From: DASSUW01 sp963730535
GTDB taxonomy: Bacteria > Actinomycetota > Thermoleophilia > Solirubrobacterales > Solirubrobacteraceae
NCBI GenBank assembly: GCA_963730535.1
Contig: CAVSRU010000014.1
Span: 62,001-126,000, forward strand
Length of the DNA stretch: 64,000 nt
Direction: 5' to 3'
The translations under genes and the position numbers were made by a program. Below, piece after piece: positions 52,540 through 60,546 of this stretch (position 1 is its first letter; each line of letters opens with the position of its first letter). The notes beneath the pieces were generated by a model that was not told the origin of the DNA, did not search any database, and was given only the letters and a program-made list of their open reading frames with translations.

Positions 52540-53180
52540 CGCACCGCCTCCCGGGCGAGCTCGACGGGAGGCGCCGCCCAGCCGGCGGCGGCCAGCGTGC
52601 GGACGATGCCGCGGGTCGGCGGCCGGCACGCGATCGCGAGCACGCCCCGCTCCTCCAGGCGCTCGACGGCCGCGTCCGCGAGCGCGGTCCCCGGTGCCGC
52701 GGCCACGACGACGAGGTCGTGGCCGGCCACGAGGTCGTCGAGCGCCGCCGGGCGCGCACCGCCGAGTGCGGTCACGAGCGGGGCGTCCACCACCGCCGCG
52801 GCGCCGACGAGCGCCTCGACGGCGAGCGCCGGTTCGGCGGGGAGCGCGAGCCACGCCAGGCGCCCGCGGGCGATCGCGGCGGGCGGCGACGGGCCGTGCT
52901 CGCCGGCTCCGCCCGTGCCGAACGCCTTCACCGCGGCCGCGAGCCTCGTGGCCGCGCGCGTGGCGGGCGCGGAGCCCGGCGGCGTTACGCCCCACAGGGC
53001 GACGAGGGCCGCAGCCCGATCGGCTGCCCGCAGCGTGAGCGCAAGCGCGGCCGCGAGTGGCACGACGTCGGCGACGCCCCCCAGGACCGCGGCGCGGCAG
53101 GCGGGCGGCAGCGAGGCCGCGGCCGCGGGCTTCCGAGACTCGACGAGGAACGCCGCGACCCGATCGAGGGCACCGCTCAC
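52536..53180 (-). CDS. Ala-rich protein of the Tad-like cluster, unknown function
   Basis: 214 residues, very Ala/Val-rich, with alternating hydrophobic strands (DLVVVAAAPGTALADAAVER, GVLAIACRPPTRGIVRTLAA) that look like a Rossmann-type alpha/beta fold without a P-loop. GTG start overlaps the TadE-like stop and its own stop overlaps the fusion gene start, so it belongs to the same translation-coupled operon. It could be a degenerate TadZ/CpaE-like protein; this is a guess. Confidence 0.6.
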   Translation of the reverse strand: MSGALDRVAAFLVESRKPAAAASLPPACRAAVLGGVADVVPLAAALALTLRAADRAAALVALWGVTPPGSAPATRAATRLAAAVKAFGTGGAGEHGPSPPAAIARGRLAWLALPAEPALAVEALVGAAAVVDAPLVTALGGARPAALDDLVAGHDLVVVAAAPGTALADAAVERLEERGVLAIACRPPTRGIVRTLAAAGWAAPPVELAREAVR

Positions 53181-53521
53181 CAGCCCGGCTCCGGGCCGGC
53201 GTCGGCGGTCGCGGTTGCCTCGAGAGCGGCTGCCAGGAACCCGAGCGGGACTCGCGGCCGGAGGGTCACGGTGACGCGGGAGCCGGCGACGGCGATCTCG
53301 GATCGCGGGCGGGCCGGGCCGGGGATCGCACGCCGGGCAGCCGTTCGGGCGTCCCGGTCCTGGATGAGGGCGACGGCGCCGGCCTCGGCGGCCTGGCCCG
53401 CCTGCTCGGAGGCGGCTAGGCCGGCCAGCACCGTCGCGGCGGTCAGGGCGACCGCGAGGACGAGCGGCAGGAGGGCGACGAGCTCCACGGTCGCCTGGCC
53501 GGATTCGCGATCGGCGCTCAT
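53177..53521 (-). CDS. TadE-like pseudopilin
   Basis: 114 residues. SADRESGQATVELVALLPLV gives the TadE signature: a short polar leader, G-QATVE, then one hydrophobic helix; an extracytoplasmic beta domain follows (SEIAVAGSRVTVTLRPRVPL). Minor pilin-like component of a Flp/Tad pilus or secretion system. Overlaps both neighbours by 4 bp. Confidence 0.78.
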   Translation of the reverse strand: MSADRESGQATVELVALLPLVLAVALTAATVLAGLAASEQAGQAAEAGAVALIQDRDARTAARRAIPGPARPRSEIAVAGSRVTVTLRPRVPLGFLAAALEATATADAGPEPGW

Positions 53522-53889
53522 GTCTGCGGCTCGAACCGGCCCTCGGCGCGGACGTGGCCGAGGCTCGGGAGGGCCGGCGGGGACGGGATGCGGACGTCGA
53601 CCCGCACCGCGCCGCGCTCCCGCGGCGTGACGCGAAGGCCGGGCTCGAGGTCGCGTGGCAGGTGCCGCCGGGCAGCGGCGACGACGTCACCCTCGACCGC
53701 GTGCGCCCGGGCGGCGGCCCGAGCGGCGGCGTGCGCGCCCCACGCCGCCCAGCCGACCAGCGCCGCCTGCCACAGCGCAGCCACGACCGCCAGCAGGCAC
53801 GGCAGGATCGCGACGAACTCGACCGTCGCCTGCCCCCGCTCGCCTGGCGAACCGGCGTGGTCTGGGCGCCGCCCGGATGGCATGGCCAC
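53518..53889 (-). CDS. TadE-like pseudopilin, first gene of the cluster
   Basis: 123 residues with GERGQATVEFVAILPCLLAV as TadE signature, then a helix and an outer domain with DLEPGLRVTPRERGAVRVDV. Start is GTG 53889 or ATG 53883. No Tad ATPase (tadA), platform (tadB/C) or prepilin peptidase lies within this window. Confidence 0.75.
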   Translation of the reverse strand: MAMPSGRRPDHAGSPGERGQATVEFVAILPCLLAVVAALWQAALVGWAAWGAHAAARAAARAHAVEGDVVAAARRHLPRDLEPGLRVTPRERGAVRVDVRIPSPPALPSLGHVRAEGRFEPQT

Positions 53890-53995
53890 CAGCGTCGCGG
53901 GAGTGGCGTTACGGCTCTACGCGCGGGTGTTGCATGAGTGCGCCAAATAACTCACGAACGACGAGCCGGTTTAAGGTCACTCTGATGTAACCGGT

Positions 53996-54001
53996 TAGGG
54001 T
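53996..54001 (+). promoter_or_regulatory. putative leaderless -10 (TAGGGT) of the STAS gene
   Basis: 8 nt before ATG 54010. It lies just after a CCGGTT...AACCGG inverted repeat (53966-53994). Confidence 0.4.
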
Positions 54002-54009
54002 TACTCCCC

Positions 54010-54315
54010 ATGGGCGAAGAGCGGCTGGGCGTCGACTACGAGCGGCGGGAGGATGGTGCTGTCGTCCTGCGCGTGAGCGGGCGGCTGGAGCACACGACCG
54101 CTGCGGTGCTCGAGGGCGTGCTGCGCGCCCTGAGCGGCGAGCCTTCGCATGTGGTGCTCGACCTCACGGCCGTCGACCACATCGACTCCTACGGCCTCGA
54201 CGTCCTGCTCGAGACGGAGGCGGACGCCCGGTTGCGGCGGCGCGGGACGATCGAGGTGATCGGGATCCAGGAGAGCCTGCTCTCGCACCGCCCGCCGCTC
54301 GATCAGAACGACTGA
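54010..54315 (+). CDS. STAS-domain protein (anti-sigma-factor antagonist-like)
   Basis: 101 residues: GAVVLRVSGRLEHTTAAVLE, HVVLDLTAVDHIDSYGLDVL and a C-terminal helix match SpoIIAA/RsbV-like STAS domains. The phosphorylatable serine region reads DSYG rather than DSSG; the first Ser is kept. No partner kinase or anti-sigma factor is adjacent. Confidence 0.82.
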   Translation: MGEERLGVDYERREDGAVVLRVSGRLEHTTAAVLEGVLRALSGEPSHVVLDLTAVDHIDSYGLDVLLETEADARLRRRGTIEVIGIQESLLSHRPPLDQND

Positions 54316-54331
54316 GCGGGCGCCGCCGAGC

Positions 54332-54700
54332 TCAGTACTCGCGGTACGCGCGCCAGGTGCTGACGAGGCCCCAGGCGGCGAGCGCGATGAAGGCGAGCCA
54401 GAGGATCGCTCCGAGGCCGCCCTCGTCCCACATCCGGCTCGTGGCGACCAGCGTGATGGCCGCGAGCGCGACCGAGGCGTAGAAGATCCCCCGCTGGCGC
54501 TCCTCGAGCCCGAAGATCGTCTCCTTGCGCTCCATGTACAGCCGGTAGCCGAAAAACAGCAGCCCGCCGAGGAAGATGATCCCGAGCAGGTTGTCGATCG
54601 TGCGGCCCGCGGCGTCGCCGCCCGGCACCAGCCAGACGACGAGCGTCAGCCCGAGGATGATCGCGATGTTGCGCAGGTGCTTGCCGCGGTCAGGTCCCAC
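54332..54700 (-). CDS. small four-helix membrane protein
   Basis: 122 residues with four hydrophobic segments (IAIILGLTLVVWLVPG, LLGIIFLGGLLFFGYRLYM, FYASVALAAITLVATS, AILWLAFIALAAWGLVS) and a cytoplasmic loop ERKETIFGLEERQRG. No family assigned. GTG at 54700 with TATCGT 8 nt upstream. Confidence 0.7.
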   Translation of the reverse strand: MGPDRGKHLRNIAIILGLTLVVWLVPGGDAAGRTIDNLLGIIFLGGLLFFGYRLYMERKETIFGLEERQRGIFYASVALAAITLVATSRMWDEGGLGAILWLAFIALAAWGLVSTWRAYREY

Positions 54701-54708
54701 GGCAGCTC

Positions 54709-54714
54709 ACGATA
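54709..54714 (-). promoter_or_regulatory. putative leaderless -10 (TATCGT)
   Basis: 8 nt before GTG 54700, in the 31-bp gap after the PhoB-like regulator gene. Confidence 0.4.
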
Positions 54715-54731
54715 CCGCCGCGCCGCCGGGA

Positions 54732-55541
54732 TCAGGCGGGAACGACGGCCGGCGGCCCTTCGACCGCCTCCGGCGTCGCCCGCTCAGCCGACGAAGGCAC
54801 AGCCGTGGGCTGGGCCGGTGCCGGCACGCCGCCGACCGGCTCGGCCGCGAACCGGTAGCCGATCCCGAAGTGCGTGTGGATGTACCGCCACTCCGGCGAC
54901 GCGCGCTCGAGCTTCTGACGCAGCTTGCGCACGAAGACGTCGACGGACCGGTCGCCGTGGACCATCGCGTAGCCCCACACGCGCTCGTAGATCTCCTCCC
55001 GCTGGAGCACCTGCCCCTCGGCGTCGGCCAGCAGCTGGATGAGCTCGAACTCCCGGCGCGTGAGGTCGATCGACCGGCCGCCCGCGAACGCCTGGAACTG
55101 GTCCGCCCGGATCTCGACCTCGCCGACCGCGACGGGCTGCGACGCCTGCCGCGACTCCGCGCGCTTGCGACGCCGCACGACGGACTCCACGCGCGCGATC
55201 AGCTCCTCCGGGTGGCACGGCTTGGTGATCCAGTCGTCGGCCCCCATGCGGAGCCCGCGGACCCGCTGCGCCACGCTGGACTGCCCGGTGCAGACCACGA
55301 CGCCCAGGTGCGGCAGCCGCTCGCACAGCTTCTCGAGATAGGTCCACGCCTGGGGCCCGAGCACGGCCAGGTCGAGGACCACCGCGTTCAGCCGCATGGC
55401 GGCCACGGCATCGAGCGGCACGGGCGATGCGAGCACGCGGTGCTGCCAGCCGGCCATCTCCAGGCGCTTGGTGAGCACCTGGACGAACCCGCTGTCGGAG
55501 TCCACCACCGCGAGACGGACTGGTTGAGTCGTCGTCGTCAT
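54732..55541 (-). CDS. PhoB/OmpR-family response regulator
   Basis: 269 residues. Receiver domain: RLAVVDSDSGFVQVLTKRLE, phospho-acceptor Asp in LNAVVLDLAVLGP, Lys in DDWITKPCHPEEL. Winged-helix DNA-binding domain: FAGGRSIDLTRREFELIQLL, VWGYAMVHGDRSVDVFVRKL and YIHTHFGIGYRF. A Pro/Ala-rich tail follows. The receiver pocket has only weak acidic residues (VDSDSG), so phosphorylation may be atypical. It lies next to phoU-pst, pointing to phosphate control. ATG 55541 has TATGCT 10 nt upstream. No histidine kinase is adjacent. Confidence 0.88.
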   Translation of the reverse strand: MTTTTQPVRLAVVDSDSGFVQVLTKRLEMAGWQHRVLASPVPLDAVAAMRLNAVVLDLAVLGPQAWTYLEKLCERLPHLGVVVCTGQSSVAQRVRGLRMGADDWITKPCHPEELIARVESVVRRRKRAESRQASQPVAVGEVEIRADQFQAFAGGRSIDLTRREFELIQLLADAEGQVLQREEIYERVWGYAMVHGDRSVDVFVRKLRQKLERASPEWRYIHTHFGIGYRFAAEPVGGVPAPAQPTAVPSSAERATPEAVEGPPAVVPA

Positions 55542-55551
55542 GTCGCGCCCC

Positions 55552-55557
55552 AGCATA
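55552..55557 (-). promoter_or_regulatory. putative -10 (TATGCT) of the PhoB-like gene
   Basis: 10 nt before ATG 55541. About 50 bp upstream (55608-55629) a weak pair of 11-nt repeats, GGTCACAGCCG and GTTCAAACGCG, resembles a PHO box. Confidence 0.4.
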
Positions 55558-55638
55558 GGGGTCGCCCATGATGCCAGAGGGCCCGCTGCTCCCGCCGGTA
55601 ACAGGATGGTCACAGCCGGTTCAAACGCGACGGGAGAA

Positions 55639-55655
55639 CCCCGCAAACAGCGGGG
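55639..55655 (-). terminator. hairpin after phoU
   Basis: CCCCGC-loop-GCGGGG stem two bases beyond the phoU stop, followed on the transcript by TTCTCCC. A plausible intrinsic terminator for the pst-phoU transcript. Confidence 0.5.
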
Positions 55656-55656
55656 A

Positions 55657-56337
55657 TCAGACGTGCGAGGCGTCGGAGAACTCGCGGAAGAGGCCGGTGA
55701 CCACGAATGCCACCTGCTCGCCGATGTCCACCGCGTTGTCGCCGATCCGCTCCAGAGCGCGCGCTACGAGCATCATCGTCATCGCCCACTCGCGCCGATC
55801 CTCGTCGGTCCCGATCTCCACCGCGCGCCGGAAGACCTCGCGATTGAGGCCGTTGACCTGCTCGTCCTGGCGGACGAGATCCTGCGCGAGCGTCGTGTCG
55901 CGCAGCACGAACGCCTGCTTGGCCTGCGCGACCTCCGAGCGCGCCAGCGCGCCCATGCGCAGGATGCGCTCCATCAGCTCGTGGTCCGACGGCGGGTCGG
56001 TGCCGACCAGCGGCATCACCTTGGCGATGTTCACGCACTGGTCGCCCATGCGCTCGGCGTGCTTGATGACGTGCAGGAGCGCCGCCACGACCCGCAGGTC
56101 CCCCGCCACGGGCGCCTGGAGGGCGAGCAGGGAGAGGATCCCCTGGTGGACCTCGAGGAAGCGGCCGTCGATCCGGTCGTCGTCGTGGACGACGATCGAC
56201 GCCAGCTCGATGTCCTGGTGTTCGAGGGCCTCAAGCGTGCGGTCGAGCGTCACGACCACGAGGTCGAGCGCCCCGAGCGCCTGCTCCTCGAGCGAGCGGA
56301 GCTCGTCCTGGAAATGGACCCTGGCCTGCTCGGCCAT
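55657..56337 (-). CDS. phoU: PhoU, phosphate signalling/transport regulator
   Basis: 226 residues, two PhoU three-helix bundles. FQDELRSLEEQALGALDLVV and ILSLLALQAPVAGDLRVVAA, LLHVIKHAERMGDQCVNIAK, and ALERIGDNAVDIGEQVAFVV carry the paired ERIGD metal-binding motifs. It dampens Pst activity and PhoR-type signalling. 37 bp after pstB on the same strand; the last gene of the operon. Confidence 0.96.
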   Translation of the reverse strand: MAEQARVHFQDELRSLEEQALGALDLVVVTLDRTLEALEHQDIELASIVVHDDDRIDGRFLEVHQGILSLLALQAPVAGDLRVVAALLHVIKHAERMGDQCVNIAKVMPLVGTDPPSDHELMERILRMGALARSEVAQAKQAFVLRDTTLAQDLVRQDEQVNGLNREVFRRAVEIGTDEDRREWAMTMMLVARALERIGDNAVDIGEQVAFVVTGLFREFSDASHV

Positions 56338-56374
56338 TAGTGGTTCCTCCTGCGGGGGCCTGCGTGAGGGAGCA

Positions 56375-57262
56375 CTACCCGACCTTGCCGGTGACGTAGT
56401 CCTCGGTGCGCTTATCGTCCGGGTTCGTGAAGATCTTGTCCGTCGGCGCGTACTCGACGACCCGGCCCGTGCGGTGCTTCTCGCCGGCGTCGAGCTCGAC
56501 CGTGAAGAAGGCCGTCATGTCCGAAACGCGCGCCGCCTGCTGCATGTTGTGGGTGACGATGACGATCGAGTAGTTCGCCTTCAACTCCATCATCAGATCC
56601 TCGATCCGTCCGGTCGAGATCGGGTCGAGCGCGGAGCACGGCTCGTCCATGAGCAGGACGTCGGGGTCCGTGGCGAGCGCGCGGGCGATGCACAGGCGCT
56701 GCTGCTGCCCGCCCGAGAGCCCGAACGCGTTGTCCTTCAGCCGGTCCTTGACGTCGTCCCAGAGGGCGCCGCGACGCAGCGCGTTCTCGACGATCTCGTC
56801 CATGTCGCCCTTCATGCCGACGACGCGGGGGCCGAACGCGACGTTGTCGTAGATCGACTTGGGGAACGGGTTCGGCTTCTGGAAGACCATGCCGATCCGC
56901 TTGCGCACCTGCACCGGGTCGATCTTCTCGTCGTAGAGGTTCTGCTCGTGGTAGACGACCTCCCCCTCCACGCGGGCGCTGGCGATGAGGTCGTTCATCC
57001 GGTTCAGGCAGCGGATGAACGTCGACTTGCCGCAGCCGGAGGGGCCGATGAGGGCCGTGATCTGGCGCTGGCGGAGCGCGAGCGTGATGTCGGTCACCGC
57101 ACGGTGGTCGCCGTAGAAGACCGCGACGTCGCGCACGTCGAAGATCAACTCCGTCGGCGCCGCGACCGTTGCGCCGGCGGGCTCCGGGGCATGCGCCGGC
57201 GTGAACCGCCGCACCGATGGCCGCGCGGGCTGGATGGTCTCTTCGGTCACGTCATCAGGCAT
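56375..57262 (-). CDS. pstB: phosphate ABC transporter ATPase PstB
   Basis: 295 residues. Walker A LIGPSGCGKSTFIRCLNRMN, Q-loop IGMVFQKPNPFPKSIYDN (PstB-specific), signature FGLSGGQQQRLCIARAL, Walker B VLLMDEPCSALDPIST and VTHNMQQAARVSD. A 40-residue N-terminal extension (PSVRRFTPAHAPEPAG) precedes the ABC domain. Between pstA and phoU, 11 bp after pstA. Confidence 0.96.
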   Translation of the reverse strand: MPDDVTEETIQPARPSVRRFTPAHAPEPAGATVAAPTELIFDVRDVAVFYGDHRAVTDITLALRQRQITALIGPSGCGKSTFIRCLNRMNDLIASARVEGEVVYHEQNLYDEKIDPVQVRKRIGMVFQKPNPFPKSIYDNVAFGPRVVGMKGDMDEIVENALRRGALWDDVKDRLKDNAFGLSGGQQQRLCIARALATDPDVLLMDEPCSALDPISTGRIEDLMMELKANYSIVIVTHNMQQAARVSDMTAFFTVELDAGEKHRTGRVVEYAPTDKIFTNPDDKRTEDYVTGKVG

Positions 57263-57273
57263 GTCGGGTTCCT

Positions 57274-58186
57274 CTACCACTTCTGCTCGTATCGGTTGCG
57301 GAGCCAGATGGCGACGGAGTTCATCGCCAGCAGGATGACCATCAGGACGCAGATCGCGCCGGCCGCCCGGGCCACGAACGCCTGATTGGGATCCTGCGTC
57401 CAGGCGAAGATCTGGATGGGGAGCGCCGTGAAGGAGCTGTCGAGCCCCTCGGGATTGAAGCGCAGCGACACACCGGCGCCCACGACGAGCAGCGGCGCGG
57501 TCTCGCCGATGGCCCGCGAGAGGGCGAGGATCACACCGGTTGCGATTCCCGCGATCGACCCGGGGAGCACCTGCTTCCAGATCGTCTGCCACTGCGTCGC
57601 GCCCAGCGCCAGCGAGCCCTCGCGAATCGAGGACGGCACGGCGCGGATCGCCTCCCGCGCCACGATGATGACCACGGGCAGCACGAGCAAGAGTGAGCGT
57701 GATGGCGCCGGCCAGGAGCACGGGGCCCATCCCCAGCGGGCCGCGCACGATGAACGCGAGGCCGAGGATCCCGTAGACGACCGACGGGACGCCCGCGAGG
57801 TTCTGGATATTGACCTCGATCAGGCGGTTGTACCAGCGGCGCGAGTCGGCGTACTCCTCGAGATAGACGGCCGTCATGACGCCGAGCGGGATAACCAGCG
57901 CGGCGCAGATGAGCATCAGGTAGATCGTCCCGACGATGGCGGACTGGATGCCCGCGCGGTCGGGGACCACGCGCGACGGGAAGCGGCTGATGAACTCCCA
58001 CGTGACGACCGCCGCGCCGTCGCTCGCGAAGTCGTAGATGATCGCGCCGAGGCCGAGGAAGGCAAGGCCGACGGCGGCGAACATCAGCGCCTGGAACAGC
58101 CGGCCCGCCCAGGTGTCGCTGCGCGAGGCACGCGGGATCACCGTCGTCTGGCGCCGCGCGGCGGCGGCGATCTGCGCGCCGGTCAT
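57274..58186 (-). CDS. pstA: phosphate ABC transporter permease PstA (frameshifted)
   Basis: Six-helix permease. N-terminal part in one frame (VGLAFLGLGAIIYDFASDGA; IQNLAGVPSVVYGILGLAFI to VLLAGAITLTL), C-terminal part in the next (LVLPVVIIVAREAIRAVPSS, EGSLALGATQWQTIWKQVLP). One extra T near 57689-57690 explains the break: removing it joins ITLTLLVLPVV, the normal sequence. Since pst neighbours are intact, an error in the sequence is likely. ATG overlaps the pstC stop (ATGA). Confidence 0.92.
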
Positions 58187-59145
58187 TCGTACACCTGCCG
58201 GTACCTGCGCACGAGCCGGATCGACACCGCGTTGAGCAGCAGCGTCATCGCGAAGAGCGTGAAGCCGACGGCGAAGATGGTCAGGAACTCGATCGAGCCC
58301 GTCGGGATGTCGCCGCGCGCCTGGGCGGCGATGAACGCGGCCATGGTCTGGTAGCTCTCCGTCGGATTCAGGCCGAGGTTCGGCGTCTGGCCGCCGGCGA
58401 CGAGCACCAGCACCGTCTCGCCGATGGCGCGCGACGCGCCCAAGATCAGCGCCGCGACGATGCCGGACAGCGCCGCGGGGAAGACGATGCGCAAGGAGAC
58501 CTGGAGCTTGCTGGCCCCGAGGCCGAACGCGCCTTCGCGCAGGGAGGCGGGCACCGCGGACATCGCGTCCTCGGCCACCGACGCGATCGTCGGGAGCACG
58601 AGCAGGCCCATGATGATGCCGGCCGAGAGGCCGTTGAAGACGCCGACGCCGAGGCCCAGGGCGTCCTGGAGGACGTCCGGGGTGAAGAAGGTGAGCGCGA
58701 AGTAGCCGAAGACGATCGTCGGCACGCCGGCCAGGATCTCGAGCACCGGCTTGACGACCTTGCGGACCCGCGTCGGCGCGTACTCCGACAGGTAGACGGC
58801 GCACAGCAGCCCGAGCGGAACGGCCACCGCGAGCGCGATCAGCGTGAGGTAGATCGTGCCCCACACCAGCGGCAGCACGCCGAACGACTGCTGCTCGCCC
58901 GCGAACGTCGGCGACCACTTGGTGCCGAACAGGTAGTCGCCGACCGGGACCTCGCCGAGGAAGTCGATCGTCTCGAAGAGCAGCGAGCCGACGATCAGCA
59001 GCGTGACGACCACCGACAGGGCGGCCGCCGCGAACAGGGCGACGCGGATGCCGCCCTCGAAGCGCGAACGCGTAGTGGGGGTCCGGGTCAGATCGACCCG
59101 AACCCCCTGAGCGCCCGATGATGCCGCGAGGCGCGGCTCGGCCAT
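58183..59145 (-). CDS. pstC: phosphate ABC transporter permease PstC
   Basis: 320 residues, six helices. VWGTIYLTLIALAVAVPLGL, CAVYLSEYAPTRVRKVVKPV, ILAGVPTIVFGYFALTFFTP and VPASLREGAFGLGASKLQVS (EAA loop contacting PstB) are typical. It pairs with PstA to form the phosphate channel. Follows pstS by 4 bp. Confidence 0.96.
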   Translation of the reverse strand: MAEPRLAASSGAQGVRVDLTRTPTTRSRFEGGIRVALFAAAALSVVVTLLIVGSLLFETIDFLGEVPVGDYLFGTKWSPTFAGEQQSFGVLPLVWGTIYLTLIALAVAVPLGLLCAVYLSEYAPTRVRKVVKPVLEILAGVPTIVFGYFALTFFTPDVLQDALGLGVGVFNGLSAGIIMGLLVLPTIASVAEDAMSAVPASLREGAFGLGASKLQVSLRIVFPAALSGIVAALILGASRAIGETVLVLVAGGQTPNLGLNPTESYQTMAAFIAAQARGDIPTGSIEFLTIFAVGFTLFAMTLLLNAVSIRLVRRYRQVYE

Positions 59146-59149
59146 CTGG

Positions 59150-60115
59150 CTAGGTCCCTCCGAGCGCGGTCTTGGCCTCGGACGCCTGGTCCTCGGTCAG
59201 CGGCACGATCTGCGCCGCCTCGGCGATCGCCTGCTGGTTCGCGAGCGTGAAGTCCATGAACGCCTTGACCTCCGGCCGCGCCATCGCCTTCTCGGAGGGG
59301 TACATGAACAGTGGGCGCGACAGCGGCGTGTAGCTGCCGTCCTGGATCGTCTCCTTGGACGGCTTCACGCAGCTGTCGGCGCTCTCGCCGACGCCCACGA
59401 GGTTCAGCTTGTCCTGCTGCTGCTCGTAGTAGGAGAAGCCGAAGTAGCCCAGGCCGCCCTCGGAGCCCTCGACGCCGGTGACGAGCTGGTTGTCGTCCTC
59501 CGACGCCTGGTAGTCCTCGCGCGACGCGCCCTCCTCGCCGTTGATCACGTCCGTGAAGAAGTCGAACGTGCCGGAGTCGGTGCCCGGCCCGAAGAGGGCG
59601 AGCTTGGTGTCGGGAAGGCTCGGGTCGACGTCCGCGAGGCCGGCGACCTTCGACTTCGGCTCCCAGACCTTCTTGAGCTGGTCGACGGTCAGGCAGTCGA
59701 CCTTCAGGTTCGGGTTGGTGACGACGGCGATGCCGTCGTTGGCGACCTGGATCTCCTGGTAGCTGACCCCGTTCTTCTTGCAGATCGGGACCTCCTCGTC
59801 GTCCTTGATCGGACGCGAGGCGTCGGAGATGTCGGTCTCGCCGGCGCAGAACTTCTCGAAGCCGCCGCCCGTGCCGGACGAGCCGACCGTGATCTTCACG
59901 TCGGGGTTCTCCTCGTTGAACAGCTCGCCGGCGGCCTCCGCGAAGGGGAGCACCGTCGACGAGCCGTCGATCCGGATCGAGCCGGAGAGGCTCTCCGAGG
60001 ACTCGGCCCCGGTGGAGGCTCCGCTGCTCTCGGTGTCGTCGTCGCCGCACGCGGCGACGACGAGGGCCAGCGACGCCACGAGGGCGAAAACCGGCAGAAG
60101 ACGCTTGAAACTCAT
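59150..60115 (-). CDS. pstS: phosphate-binding lipoprotein PstS
   Basis: 321 residues. Lipoprotein signal peptide (VASLALVVAACGDDD, lipobox VAAC), then the periplasmic-binding fold with SIRIDGSSTVLPFAEAAGEL and VGSSGTGGGFEKFCAGETDI, and DASRPIKDDE, whose Ser/Thr/Asp/Arg residues bind phosphate, plus FGPGTDSGTFDFF. ATG 60115 with GAGGATGG just upstream. Two PHO-box units lie 53 bp upstream. Confidence 0.96.
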   Translation of the reverse strand: MSFKRLLPVFALVASLALVVAACGDDDTESSGASTGAESSESLSGSIRIDGSSTVLPFAEAAGELFNEENPDVKITVGSSGTGGGFEKFCAGETDISDASRPIKDDEEVPICKKNGVSYQEIQVANDGIAVVTNPNLKVDCLTVDQLKKVWEPKSKVAGLADVDPSLPDTKLALFGPGTDSGTFDFFTDVINGEEGASREDYQASEDDNQLVTGVEGSEGGLGYFGFSYYEQQQDKLNLVGVGESADSCVKPSKETIQDGSYTPLSRPLFMYPSEKAMARPEVKAFMDFTLANQQAIAEAAQIVPLTEDQASEAKTALGGT

Positions 60116-60146
60116 CGAACCATCCTCATTTCGTGGTTGCACTCTG

Positions 60147-60500
60147 TTACGGGGACGCCGCAACGTTGTGAAAACGCTGTGAAGGCTCTGGCGAGAACCG
60201 GTAGCCGAATCCGAAGTGCGTGTGGATGAACTGCCACTCGGGCAGCGCCTCGGCGAGCTTCGCGCGCAGCTTGTGGACGTAGACGTCGACCGAGCGGTCC
60301 GCCGCGCGCATCGGTGCTCCCCACACCGTTTCGTACAGCTCCTCGCGGGGGACGATGCGGCCCTCCCGGCGACCCAGCGCCGCGAGCAGGGCAAGCTCCC
60401 GCACCGAAAGCGTCAGCGTTCGGCCTCCTGCGAGAGCCAGGTACTCGGAGGGCCGGATCTCCAGCTCCCCGGCGGTGATGACGTCGCGTGTCGACTGCAT
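60147..60500 (-). CDS. receiver-less PhoB-like winged-helix DNA-binding protein
   Basis: 117 residues consisting only of an OmpR/PhoB effector domain: YLALAGGRTLTLSVRELALL, VPREELYETVWGAPMRAADR, SVDVYVHKLRAKLAEALPEW and FIHTHFGFGYRFSPEP. It closely resembles the C-terminal half of the response regulator at 54732-55541 (DRSVDVFVRKLRQKLE there). Without a receiver domain it cannot be controlled by phosphorylation. It sits directly upstream of pstS, and PHO boxes lie both in its own upstream region and at its 3' end. Confidence 0.88.
   Translation of the reverse strand: MQSTRDVITAGELEIRPSEYLALAGGRTLTLSVRELALLAALGRREGRIVPREELYETVWGAPMRAADRSVDVYVHKLRAKLAEALPEWQFIHTHFGFGYRFSPEPSQRFHNVAASP
60168..60189 (-). 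promoter_or_regulatory. PHO box, two 11-nt direct repeats, upstream of pstS
   Basis: Plus-strand units GTGAAAACGCT and GTGAAGGCTCT, exactly 11 nt apart; on the coding strand of pstS these read CTTCAC and TTTCAC. The array lies 53 bp before the pstS ATG, overlapping the end of the winged-helix gene. It is the layout bound by actinobacterial PhoP/PhoB regulators. Confidence 0.65.
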
Positions 60501-60546
60501 CGCGTCGGAAGATCGAGCAGCGACGCCCGTATCCGGTTACCGGTCC

